Source: VRUE01 sp963699215 (GTDB lineage Bacteria > Actinomycetota > Thermoleophilia > Solirubrobacterales > 70-9). From it: DNA of 64,000 bases. The translations under genes were made by a program, and so were the position numbers. The notes beneath the pieces are model-generated. The model ran no database searches and had not been told where the DNA came from. It saw only the letters and a program-made list of their open reading frames with translations. Of this stretch, positions 34,041 to 41,560 are shown one piece after another (the first letter of the stretch is position 1; every line of letters starts with the position of its first letter). Where the stretch lies: assembly GCA_963699215.1 (NCBI GenBank), contig OY969422.1:1550001-1614000 (forward strand), in the 5' to 3' direction.

Positions 34041-34807
34041 TGCGAGCGATAGCCCTGGTGGGAGCCCTTGCCCTTGCGGCATGGGCTCCCCATGCCTCTG
34101 CCGAGCTGATCCAAAATGGCTCGGTCCGAGTAGCGGTAAGCGGATCGCTCTCACCGACCAAGCTGCCAAGGCACGGAGTGGCGCCGGTCAAGGTCTCGAT
34201 CGGAGGCCATATCTCCTCCACCACCCAAGCGGGCCCACCGCAGCTGAAGGCGGTCACCTTCGCCTTCAACAAGGCCGGCAAGCTCGATCTCTCCATGCCC
34301 AAGTGCAGGTTGGGCAAGATCAATCCCTCCACCACCCAAGAGGCGCTCCTGGTCTGTCGGCCCGCACTGGTCGGAGAAGGCCACTTCTCGGCCAACGTCC
34401 AGTTCCCCGAGCAATCGCCTTTCCCCTCTGAGGGCAAGGTCCTGGCCTTCAACGGAGTGCTGAGAGGCTCCCCTGCGATCTTCGCCCACATCTACGGCAC
34501 CGAGCCGGTCCCGACCTCCTACGTCTTGCCCCTGCAGATCTCCAAAAGCAAGGGCACCTTCTCGACCCGCCTGGACGCATCGCTGCCCCAAGCGACCGGC
34601 GACTGGGGCTACGTCACCGGGCTCAGCCTGAGGCTGGGCAGAACCTTCACCTCGCATGGGAAGACGAAGAGCTTCCTGAGCGCCGGCTGCCCAGCCCCCA
34701 AGGGCTTCCCCGGAGCCCTCTTCCCACTGGTGAGAAGCAGCTTTGCCTTCGAGGAGGGAAAGACCCTGACCACGACCCTGAACCGCTCTTGCAAGGCAAA
34801 GGGATGA
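34040..34807 (+). CDS. secreted protein, third gene of the surface operon
   Basis: 255 codons. The ATG shares its A with the TGA of the gene before it, and gives a perfect signal peptide (MRAIALVGALALAAWAPHAS-A). The mature part is beta-rich with four Cys and resembles the repeated modules of the preceding protein (LDLSMPKCRLGKINPSTT, FLSAGCPAPKGFPGALFP). Probably an exported partner of the two large proteins. Family not recognised. Confidence 0.78.
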   Translation: MRAIALVGALALAAWAPHASAELIQNGSVRVAVSGSLSPTKLPRHGVAPVKVSIGGHISSTTQAGPPQLKAVTFAFNKAGKLDLSMPKCRLGKINPSTTQEALLVCRPALVGEGHFSANVQFPEQSPFPSEGKVLAFNGVLRGSPAIFAHIYGTEPVPTSYVLPLQISKSKGTFSTRLDASLPQATGDWGYVTGLSLRLGRTFTSHGKTKSFLSAGCPAPKGFPGALFPLVRSSFAFEEGKTLTTTLNRSCKAKG

Positions 34808-34818
34808 GAGGAGAGAAG

Positions 34819-35520
34819 ATGTTGAACCGATTCTCAAAGCGACTGAGCTACGCCAACGTCGTCTCCACCCTTGCTTTGTTCTTGGCCCTGAGCGGCGCGA
34901 CGGCCCTAGCCGTCAACCAATTGCCGGAGAAGTCCGTCGGCGCAAAGCAACTGAGACCCGGAGCCGTGGTCGCCGACAAGATCAGAAAGAACGCGGTCAC
35001 CGCCCCCAAGATCAAGGCCGAAGCGATCAAGAGCGGCAAGATCGCCTCCTTCGCGGTCAAGGAGGCAAAGCTCGCAAACGGCTCGGTCTCTGGCTCAAAA
35101 CTCGCAAACGAAGCGGTCTCGACCGAGAAGATCTCCCAAGGGGCGGTAGGGGGGACGCAGGTAAACGAGGCAACGCTCTCCCAGGTCCCCAGCGCGAACA
35201 CCGCCAACCTCGCGACTTTCGCCGAATCGGCCAACCCGGTCGCCTTTGCCGCCGTAAGCCAAGAAGGCAACGTCGACAGCGCCAACTCCAAGGGCCAGAT
35301 CTCGGTCTCCGAAGGAAAAGAAGCCGGCATCTACTGCGTATCGGTCGCCGGCTTCTCACCGAGGGGCGCCCAGGTCACTCCCCGCTACAACGGCTCGGGC
35401 AATCTCACCGCCTACGTGACGATCGGCGGCACCGGATCGTGCGCCGCGCCGGCGGTCGAGGTGCAGACGCACAACGGGGGGCCGACCAAAGCGCCGTTTT
35501 ACGTGGTGCTTTATCGGTAG
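34819..35520 (+). CDS. secreted repeat protein, last gene of the surface operon
   Basis: 233 codons from the ATG at 34819 with AGAGGAGAG just upstream; an earlier in-frame ATG at 34804 overlaps the previous stop as ATGA. An N-terminal helix (YANVVSTLALFLALSGATAL) is followed by about six short degenerate repeats of the type AVxxxKIxxxA at residues 35-110, probably a beta-solenoid or coiled stalk, and a C-terminal beta domain with two Cys (IYCVSV and GSCAAPA). Similar small proteins are common in Thermoleophilia genomes, where they often have no assigned role. Confidence 0.78.
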   Translation: MLNRFSKRLSYANVVSTLALFLALSGATALAVNQLPEKSVGAKQLRPGAVVADKIRKNAVTAPKIKAEAIKSGKIASFAVKEAKLANGSVSGSKLANEAVSTEKISQGAVGGTQVNEATLSQVPSANTANLATFAESANPVAFAAVSQEGNVDSANSKGQISVSEGKEAGIYCVSVAGFSPRGAQVTPRYNGSGNLTAYVTIGGTGSCAAPAVEVQTHNGGPTKAPFYVVLYR

Positions 35521-35550
35521 GCCAAAAGCCAGCTATCTAGCTTAAAAATT

Positions 35551-35592
35551 CCATGTGCGTATCTTGACAAACGCAAACTGACGTGTTTGTAT
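35551..35592 (+). promoter_or_regulatory. promoter of the TetR pair, copy of the operon promoter
   Basis: CCATGTGCGTATCTTGACAA (35551-35570) identical to 26436-26455; -35 TTGACA (35564-35569), 17 bp, TTGTAT (35587-35592). The predicted transcription start falls at about 35599, on an in-frame ATG. Confidence 0.7.
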
Positions 35593-35625
35593 TGCGGAAT
35601 GGCTTCCACTGAGAACGGAGCCGGT

Positions 35626-36309
35626 ATGGCCACACGCAAGCCGCGCGGCTCGCGACGCCGCCCTGGGATCACTCCGCCGAAGGTCGAGCGCATTCCGCCC
35701 GGCTCGAGACTCTCCCGTGCCGAGGTGATCGCCAACCAGCGCCGTCGCATCTTCGAGGGCCTTGCCGTCGCTCTCGCCTACCACGGCTACGAGGACACGA
35801 AGATCACCGATGTAGTGGAACTCGCCGGCCTCTCCCGCGCCACCTTCTACGAGCACTTCCGCGGCAAGGAGGCCTGCTTCGCCGCTGCCTACGAGGACGG
35901 CGTGGAGCGGCTTGCCGAGGTCGTGGATGCGGCTGTCTCGGAGGAGCTCGATTGGGAGGGTCGCCTCTCCGCCGGCTTGCGTGCCGGCCTCGACTTCCTA
36001 GCCGCCGACCCGGCTCTTGCCCACCTGCTCTTGGTCGAGGCGCTTGCCGCCGCCCGACCTGCCCGGCTCGAGCACGAGCGCTCGCTGGTGCGTCTCGCGG
36101 AAGCTCTGCGTTCCCCGGCCGTCGAGTCTTCCGGCGGCGATGCCGTCTCGGAAGCGACCGAGCGGCTGCTCGCCGGCGGTCTCGCCTCGCACCTCTCGGG
36201 CCGCGTGCTCGCCGGCGAAGCCGAGCGGCTTCCCGCGGATCGTGAGATCCTGCTCCAGTACCTGCTCGCTCCATCTCTGGCGGCCAATGCGCGAGCCACC
36301 GCCGGCTGA
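35626..36309 (+). CDS. TetR/AcrR family regulator (second of three)
   Basis: 227 codons from the ATG at 35626, with GGAG 5 nt upstream. An in-frame ATG at 35599 coincides with the predicted transcription start and would give a leaderless form nine residues longer. Basic leader (MATRKPRGSRRRPG), then HTH: LAYHGYEDTKITDVVELAG and LSRATFYEHFRGKEACF. It shares the promoter element of the secreted-protein operon, so it is probably autoregulated together with that operon. The next TetR gene overlaps its 3' end by 23 bp. Confidence 0.88.
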   Translation: MATRKPRGSRRRPGITPPKVERIPPGSRLSRAEVIANQRRRIFEGLAVALAYHGYEDTKITDVVELAGLSRATFYEHFRGKEACFAAAYEDGVERLAEVVDAAVSEELDWEGRLSAGLRAGLDFLAADPALAHLLLVEALAAARPARLEHERSLVRLAEALRSPAVESSGGDAVSEATERLLAGGLASHLSGRVLAGEAERLPADREILLQYLLAPSLAANARATAG

Positions 36310-37003
36310 CGACCCCGAGCCGGATCGCTTCGAGTTGGACGCCTTCGCCGACTTGCCGCCGGAGCTCGCCCTTGCGCGCTTGCCCGGCGGGCGCCACGGC
36401 CTGCCGCGCTCGTTCATCCTTCGCAACCAGCGGCTGCGCATCGTCGGCGCGATGCTGCAGGTGCTGCCGCGGCACGGCTATCCCGGGACCACCATCGGCC
36501 ATGTGACGCAGGAGGCCGGGGTCTCCCGCGCCGCCTTCTACAAGCAGTTCGAGAGCAAGGAAGAGTGCTTCCTGGCGACGTACGACCTCGCCGGCGAGTG
36601 GCTTTGCGAACGGGTCGAGGAGGTCGCCGCGGGAATCCCCGACTGGCCCACACGCGTCAGCGCCGGGGTCTCGGAGGCGCTCCGCCTGTTTGCAACCAAC
36701 CCCGCGATCGCGCATCTGATCGCGGTCGAGGCGCCACAGGCGGGCATCCGGGCGCGCCAGCGCCAGCACGCCTGCCTCACCCGCTTCGCCGCGGCGCTGC
36801 GCGCCGGCCGTCCCCGCAGCGGGGAGCTCCCGGGGGACCTCGAGGAGCTGCTGCTCGGCGGCGTCCTCTCGCTGATCGCCCGCTACGTCGATGCCGGCAG
36901 GGCCGAGCAGCTCCCCGAAGCGACCACGGAGCTGGTTCAGTACCTGCTCACCCCGTACCTGGAACGGGAGGAGACCCAGCGCATCGCCGATCAGGCCGCC
37001 TGA
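36287..37003 (+). CDS. TetR/AcrR family regulator (third of three)
   Basis: 238 codons from the ATG at 36287, inside the end of the previous gene. An acidic leader (PPADDPEPDRFELDAFAD) precedes the HTH: LPRHGYPGTTIGHVTQEAG and VSRAAFYKQFESKEECF. The two adjacent regulators may form a hetero- or co-regulating pair. The different, acidic N-terminus compared with its two basic relatives suggests a protein contact rather than DNA contact by that arm (inference). Confidence 0.88.
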   Translation: MREPPPADDPEPDRFELDAFADLPPELALARLPGGRHGLPRSFILRNQRLRIVGAMLQVLPRHGYPGTTIGHVTQEAGVSRAAFYKQFESKEECFLATYDLAGEWLCERVEEVAAGIPDWPTRVSAGVSEALRLFATNPAIAHLIAVEAPQAGIRARQRQHACLTRFAAALRAGRPRSGELPGDLEELLLGGVLSLIARYVDAGRAEQLPEATTELVQYLLTPYLEREETQRIADQAA

Positions 37004-37016
37004 CGAAAAGCGCGCT

Positions 37017-37036
37017 CGCTATACTTTTTGAAGTAA
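37017..37036 (+). promoter_or_regulatory. promoter/operator of the thiF-moaD unit
   Basis: CGCTATACTTTTTGAAGTAA, identical to 38602-38621 before cysM. It holds -10 TATACT (37020-37025) and the dyad TACTT-TTTG-AAGTA. No -35 is seen 17 bp upstream, which suggests an activator. A leader of about 55 nt follows, with an AGGAG 5 nt before the ATG at 37087. Confidence 0.7.
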
Positions 37037-37086
37037 AGCCGGATCGGAATTTGGGTATTTGTCACTGTTGAGTCCTTAGGAGACGC

Positions 37087-38247
37087 ATGGCTACCAGCGC
37101 GCAGACCACGCAGCAGGTCGAGGAGATCGAGCCGTTCGAGGCGGCGCAGGAGATCGAGGGCGGCGACGTCGTCCTGATCGACACGCGCGAGCCGCACGAG
37201 TACCAGGAGGCCCACCTCGAGAACGGCAAGCTGGTGCCGCCGGGGCTGCTCGGCGACGAGATCGCAGCCGCCGCGCCGGACAAGTCGGCCCGCACGATCC
37301 TCTACTGCCGCAGCGGCAACCGCTCCTACAAGGCAGCCGAGCAGTTGCAGGCGCTCGGCTACGAGGACGTTGCCTCGATGGCGGGCGGGATCCTCGCCTG
37401 GCAGGAGCAGGGGCTGCCGGTCGTCGCCGCCAGCGGGATGACGCCCGAGCAGCGCGACCGCTACTCGCGCCACACGCTGCTGCCCGAGGTGGGCGTCGAC
37501 GGCCAGCTCAAGCTGCTCGACGCGAAAGTGCTCCTGCTCGGCGCCGGCGGGCTGGGCGCGCCGACCGCTCTCTACCTCGCTGCGGCCGGGATCGGCACCC
37601 TCGGCTTGGTCGACGACGACGTCGTCGACGCCTCCAACCTGCAGCGCCAGGTGATCCACAACACCGAGCGGATCGGGATGCCGAAGACCCAGTCGGCGCG
37701 CATCTTCATCGAAGCGCTCAACCCCGATGTCAATGTGGTCGAGCACAACTTCAGGCTCAACTCGGAGAACATCCTCGAGCTGATCGAGGGCTACGACGTG
37801 ATCGTCGACGGCGCCGACAACTTCCCCACCCGTTACCTGCTCAACGACGCCTCGGTGCGGCTGCGCAAGCCGGTCGTCTCCGCCTCGATTCTCAGCTTCG
37901 ACGGCCAGATCTCGACCTTCGTCCCCTTCGAGGGGCCCTGCTACCGCTGCCTCTACCCGACGCCGCCGCCGGCCGAGCTGGCGCCGAGCTGCTCGGCAAA
38001 CGGAGTGCTCGGCGTGATGGCGGGGACGATGGGCACCCTGCAGGCGAACGAGGTGATCAAGCTGGTGCTCGGCGTCGGCGAGCCGCTGATCGGCCGCTTG
38101 CTCCTCTACGAGGCGCTCGGCACCCGCTTCACCGAGCTCAAGGTGCGGCGCGACCCCGAGTGCCCGATCTGCGGCGAGAACGCGCCGGAGATCGCCGATG
38201 AGAACCTCGGCAAGTTCCCCGATTACGACGCCTTCTGCGCCGGTTAG
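37087..38247 (+). CDS. rhodanese-ThiF/MoeB fusion (sulfur-carrier activating enzyme)
   Basis: 386 codons. Residues about 10-115 are a rhodanese domain with active-site Cys in LYCRSGNRS; residues about 120-386 are a ThiF/MoeB adenylyltransferase with the nucleotide loop LLLGAGGLGAPTA, DxxNLQRQ, the zinc pairs CYRC and CPIC, and SCSANGVLGV. It adenylates the C-terminal Gly of a MoaD-like carrier and passes sulfur to it as a thiocarboxylate. The domain order is the reverse of the MoeZ type, where the rhodanese is C-terminal. The carrier gene follows 18 nt on; cysM and the Mec protease are close by, so the likely use is cysteine synthesis. Confidence 0.93.
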   Translation: MATSAQTTQQVEEIEPFEAAQEIEGGDVVLIDTREPHEYQEAHLENGKLVPPGLLGDEIAAAAPDKSARTILYCRSGNRSYKAAEQLQALGYEDVASMAGGILAWQEQGLPVVAASGMTPEQRDRYSRHTLLPEVGVDGQLKLLDAKVLLLGAGGLGAPTALYLAAAGIGTLGLVDDDVVDASNLQRQVIHNTERIGMPKTQSARIFIEALNPDVNVVEHNFRLNSENILELIEGYDVIVDGADNFPTRYLLNDASVRLRKPVVSASILSFDGQISTFVPFEGPCYRCLYPTPPPAELAPSCSANGVLGVMAGTMGTLQANEVIKLVLGVGEPLIGRLLLYEALGTRFTELKVRRDPECPICGENAPEIADENLGKFPDYDAFCAG

Positions 38248-38265
38248 CCGGTAGGTTTCCGCCCC

Positions 38266-38541
38266 ATGGCAACCGTCCGCATCCCGCCGGTGCTGCGCGC
38301 CCAGACCGGGGGCCAGCCCGAGGTGAAGGCCGCCGGCTCCAACGTCGGCGAGGTTCTGCTGGCGCTGACCGCCGCCCATCCCGACACCGAGGACCAGCTC
38401 TTCGACCCCGAGGGTGGCCTCAACCGCTACGTCAACGTCTACCTCAACGACGAGGACGTGCGGGTTCTCGACGGGCTCGAGACCGCCGTCTCCGACGGCG
38501 ACACGGTGATCATCATGCCGGCGATGGCCGGCGGCAGCTGA
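38266..38541 (+). CDS. MoaD/ThiS family sulfur carrier (CysO-like)
   Basis: 91 codons. Ubiquitin-like fold with VRIPPVLRAQTGG at the start and GDTVIIMPAMAGGS at the end. CysO carriers of the cysteine pathway end in Gly-Gly, the site of the thiocarboxylate. This one has one more residue, Ser. Either Ser is trimmed, for which the Mec-type protease at 41165 is the candidate, or the family tolerates it. A possible TAGGTT box lies 8 nt before the ATG, so it may also have its own leaderless transcript. Confidence 0.9.
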   Translation: MATVRIPPVLRAQTGGQPEVKAAGSNVGEVLLALTAAHPDTEDQLFDPEGGLNRYVNVYLNDEDVRVLDGLETAVSDGDTVIIMPAMAGGS

Positions 38542-38586
38542 CGAATCTGCATTCGGGCGCCTATAGGCCCCCTAAATGCAGATTCG
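38542..38586 (+). terminator. 12-bp hairpin directly after the moaD stop
   Basis: CGAATCTGCATT (38542-38553) pairs perfectly with AATGCAGATTCG (38575-38586), with an inner GCC-TATA-GGC stem. It begins at the base after the TGA. There is no T-tract, so it would be a U-less (I-shaped) terminator or an mRNA-end stabiliser separating moaD from cysM. Confidence 0.65.
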
Positions 38587-38601
38587 CGATCGATGGTCCG
38601 C

Positions 38602-38621
38602 CGCTATACTTTTTGAAGTAA
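38602..38621 (+). promoter_or_regulatory. promoter/operator of cysM
   Basis: Same 20 bases as 37017-37036: TATACT (38605-38610) overlapped by the dyad TACTT-TTTG-AAGTA (38607-38620). The leader to the ATG at 38635 would be under 20 nt and contains GGGAGA. Confidence 0.7.
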
Positions 38622-38634
38622 CGGGAGACCCGGG

Positions 38635-39600
38635 ATGCTTCGCGACGAGCTACTCAACAGACCCTGCGGGGGACGCTTCGGCGACATCGTCGAGTCGATC
38701 GGCAACACGCCCCTGGTCGAGCTGCCGCGCCTCTCTCCCAAGCCCGGCGTCCGCATCTACGCCAAGCTCGAGGGCCGCAACCCGACCGGCTCGGTCAAGG
38801 ACCGGGTCGCCAAGTCGATGATCGAGGCGGCCGAGGCCGAGGGCGCGATCGAGCCGGGGCAGACGATCCTCGAGCCGACCTCCGGCAACACCGGCATCTC
38901 GCTGGCGATGATCTGCCGCCGCAAGGGCTACCCGCTGAAGGTCGTGATGCCCGACAACGTCACCGCCGAGCGCACCCAGCTGCTGGAGATGTACGGGGCG
39001 GAGATCGTTTACTCGGAGGGAGCCAAGGGTTCCAACGGCGCGGTCGAGGTGGCGCTGGAGATGGCGAAGGACTCGCGCTACTACATGCCCTACCAGTACG
39101 GCAACGAGGCCAACCCGCTCGCCCACTACAACGGCACCGCGGTCGAGATCCTCGAGGAGCTGGACGAGGTCACGGCCTTCGTCGGCGGCCTCGGCACCGG
39201 CGGCACGCTGATGGGCAACGGGCGGCGGCTGAAGGAGCACGATCCCGAGACGCTGATCGTCGCCGCCGAGCCGATGCAGGGCGAGATGGTGCACGGCTTG
39301 CGCTCGCTCGACGACGGCTTCATCCCGCCGATCATCGACATCGCCCTGCTCGATCGCAAGATCATGGTCTCCAACCGCGACGCGATCGTCTGGACGCGGA
39401 AGCTGCTCGATGAGGAGGGCGTCTTCGCCGGCGTCTCCTCCGGCGCGATCGCCCGCATCGCCGTCCGCATCGGCGAGGAGCTCGAGGGCGGCAACGTCGT
39501 CTTCCTGATCCCCGACGACGGCTGGAAGTACCTCTCCTCCGGCGTCTACACCAAGCCGATCGAGGAGATCGAGAACCTGGACTCGACGGTCTGGTGGTAG
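38635..39600 (+). CDS. cysM: cysteine synthase, CysM type
   Basis: 321 codons. PLP enzyme of fold type II: PLP lysine in NPTGSVKDRVA, TSGNTGISLA for the substrate loop, GTGGTLMGNG for the phosphate. The C-terminal end (KPIEEIENLDSTVWW) is like the closing tail of actinobacterial CysM, which uses O-phosphoserine and a thiocarboxylated CysO carrier. The neighbourhood (carrier, activating enzyme, Mec protease) supports that over a sulfide-using CysK. It has its own promoter, a copy of that before the thiF gene. Confidence 0.93.
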   Translation: MLRDELLNRPCGGRFGDIVESIGNTPLVELPRLSPKPGVRIYAKLEGRNPTGSVKDRVAKSMIEAAEAEGAIEPGQTILEPTSGNTGISLAMICRRKGYPLKVVMPDNVTAERTQLLEMYGAEIVYSEGAKGSNGAVEVALEMAKDSRYYMPYQYGNEANPLAHYNGTAVEILEELDEVTAFVGGLGTGGTLMGNGRRLKEHDPETLIVAAEPMQGEMVHGLRSLDDGFIPPIIDIALLDRKIMVSNRDAIVWTRKLLDEEGVFAGVSSGAIARIAVRIGEELEGGNVVFLIPDDGWKYLSSGVYTKPIEEIENLDSTVWW

Positions 39601-41153
39601 CCCTCGGGCGGCTCCTCGTGGCGGCTGCCTCGGCCTGCGCTCTGCTGCTGGCCTTGGCGGGAATCGCGGCAGCGGCTCCCGCCGACCTCGACCGGGGCTT
39701 CGCCGGCGATGGCATCGCCGAGGTGGGGGGGCCGGGTGGCTCGCTTCCCTCGGAGGCGGGTGCCCGCATGGCGATCGGGCCCAACGACGAGATCTTCGTC
39801 CTCTACTCGAGCTACCCGCCCTGCGACCCACCCTTCGGCTGCACGGTCGAGCTGACCGTCGCGCGCTACACCGCCGACGGCGACCTGGACGCCTCGTTCG
39901 GCGCCGGCGCCAGCCCTCAGCTGATCGTCCGCCAGGACGCCTTCAGTCACGAGTTCGACATCGCGGTCGGCCCCGACGGCAAGCCCGTGGTCGCCGCCCT
40001 CGACGAAACCGGGGGCGGCATCTTCGTCGCCCGGCTGGACCAGACGGGGCGCCTCGACGGGACGTTCGGGGTCGGAGGCAGGGCCGGGCACCCGGCGCCG
40101 GGTGCGAGCGAAGCGGCGCGCGGCAACCCGGCCGTCGCCGTGCAGGCCGATGGCAAGGTCGTCGTCGCCGCCGAAGGCAACCCGGGGCAGGACAGCTCGA
40201 AGCTGCACGTCGCCCGTTACCTGCCGAACGGAGCCTTCGATCCCGGCTTTGGCAGCGGTGGGGAAACCGTCCTGACCCTGGGCACGAAGAGCCTCCCGGC
40301 GGGGGTGCTGATCGGCCCGGACGGCTCCGTCTCGGTGCCGGGCCCGCTGTGCTGCGTCGGCGGCACGCTGCTCTTCGGCGAGGGCTTCAGCGTCGCCCGC
40401 CTGCTATCGAACGGGCAGCCCGACCCCGCCTGGCCCGGCGGCGGCCGGCTGCTCTTCCCGACGCCGGGAGCGCAGGCCGCCGTCGAGGGGGCGGCGCTGG
40501 CGCCCGACGGCGGGCTCGTCCTCGCCTTCGAAGTGGAAGGGAGCACGGTGAGCACGGTCGGGAACATGGTCAAGCTGCTGCCGAACGGCGGCCTGGACCC
40601 GGCATTCGGCGGGGGAGGATCGATCCAGCTCTACACGAGGGTCGGCCCGGCGACCCCGGACGACCTGGCCGTCGACCGGACCGGGCGCGTCGTCGGCGTC
40701 GGCTGGAACGGCAGGATCGCGGTCTTCCGCTTGCGCCCGGACGGCGGCAAGGACCGCACCTTCAACGGCGGCGAACGCCTCGTCCTGCCTTTCGGCGGCA
40801 GCCACTCGGGCGCGACGCCCTATCTCGTCGGCCTGCAGTCCAGCGGCCGCATCGTCGTCCTCGGCGAGTCGGGCTCCAAGGCGAAGACCTTCGGCCTGAT
40901 CGGCCTGCGCGGCGGCACCGACCGCACGCGCTGCCAAGGGCGCAAAGCGACGGTCGTCGGCACGCGCCGGGCGGACGAGCTGATCGGCACGCCGCGGCGC
41001 GACACGATCGCCGCGCTCGGCGGGCACGACAAGGTGCGCGGCCTGAGCGGCGCCGACCGGATCTGCGGCGGCAAGGGGAAAGACACGATTCTCGGCGGGC
41101 CGGGGCGGGACAGCGTGCAGGAGCAGCCCAAAAAGGCGCCCGTCGTCCGCTAG
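39594..41153 (+). CDS. secreted delta-60 repeat protein with RTX-like end
   Basis: 519 codons from a GTG that overlaps the cysM stop by 7 bp. Signal peptide VALGRLLVAAASACALLLAL with an AAA-type site near residue 27. Then about six delta-60 repeats (DLDRGFAGDG, DLDASFGAGA, RLDGTFGVGG, AFDPGFGSGG, GLDPAFGGGG, GKDRTFNGGE), expected to form a propeller or ladder. Residues about 455-510 hold RTX-like GGxGxD units (ICGGKGKDTILGGPGRDSV). Function unknown. It sits inside the cysteine block although it has no obvious link to sulfur. Confidence 0.85.
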   Translation: MVALGRLLVAAASACALLLALAGIAAAAPADLDRGFAGDGIAEVGGPGGSLPSEAGARMAIGPNDEIFVLYSSYPPCDPPFGCTVELTVARYTADGDLDASFGAGASPQLIVRQDAFSHEFDIAVGPDGKPVVAALDETGGGIFVARLDQTGRLDGTFGVGGRAGHPAPGASEAARGNPAVAVQADGKVVVAAEGNPGQDSSKLHVARYLPNGAFDPGFGSGGETVLTLGTKSLPAGVLIGPDGSVSVPGPLCCVGGTLLFGEGFSVARLLSNGQPDPAWPGGGRLLFPTPGAQAAVEGAALAPDGGLVLAFEVEGSTVSTVGNMVKLLPNGGLDPAFGGGGSIQLYTRVGPATPDDLAVDRTGRVVGVGWNGRIAVFRLRPDGGKDRTFNGGERLVLPFGGSHSGATPYLVGLQSSGRIVVLGESGSKAKTFGLIGLRGGTDRTRCQGRKATVVGTRRADELIGTPRRDTIAALGGHDKVRGLSGADRICGGKGKDTILGGPGRDSVQEQPKKAPVVR

Positions 41154-41164
41154 CCTCGCCTGCG

Positions 41165-41560
41165 ATGCGGATTCCCCAGGCCCTTACCGACGAGATCGTG
41201 TCCCACGCTCGGGAGGACCTGCCGAACGAGTGCTGCGGCATGGTCGGCGGCGCGGACGGCGAGGCGCGCACGGTCTACCGGGCGGAGAACGCCGAGGCGA
41301 GCCCGCTGCGCTACTCGATCGACGCGAGGGAGCAGTTCCGCCTGATGCGGGAGATCGAAGGGGCGGGGGAGGAGCTGGTCGGGATCTACCACTCCCACAC
41401 CAAGAGCCCCGCCTTTCCGTCGCAGACCGACGTCAACCTCGCCGGCTGGCCCGAAGCCGTCTACTTGATCGTCTCGCTCGCCGACCCCGACGCCCCCGAC
41501 CTGAAGGGCTTCTGGATCCGCGACGGGGAGATCGCCGAGGCGGAGCTTGCAGTCGGGTAG
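41165..41560 (+). CDS. mec: Mec-type JAB/MPN metalloprotease
   Basis: 131 codons. The JAMM motif is complete: Glu in LPNECCGMVGG and HSHTKSPAFPSQTD. In M. tuberculosis, Mec cuts newly made Cys from the CysO-Cys adduct formed by CysM, which completes the pathway. The presence of CysM and the carrier nearby makes that role likely. It could also trim the extra Ser of the carrier, as QbsD does for QbsE (inference). TAGCCT lies 8 nt before the ATG, so it is probably transcribed on its own as a leaderless mRNA. Confidence 0.92.
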   Translation: MRIPQALTDEIVSHAREDLPNECCGMVGGADGEARTVYRAENAEASPLRYSIDAREQFRLMREIEGAGEELVGIYHSHTKSPAFPSQTDVNLAGWPEAVYLIVSLADPDAPDLKGFWIRDGEIAEAELAVG

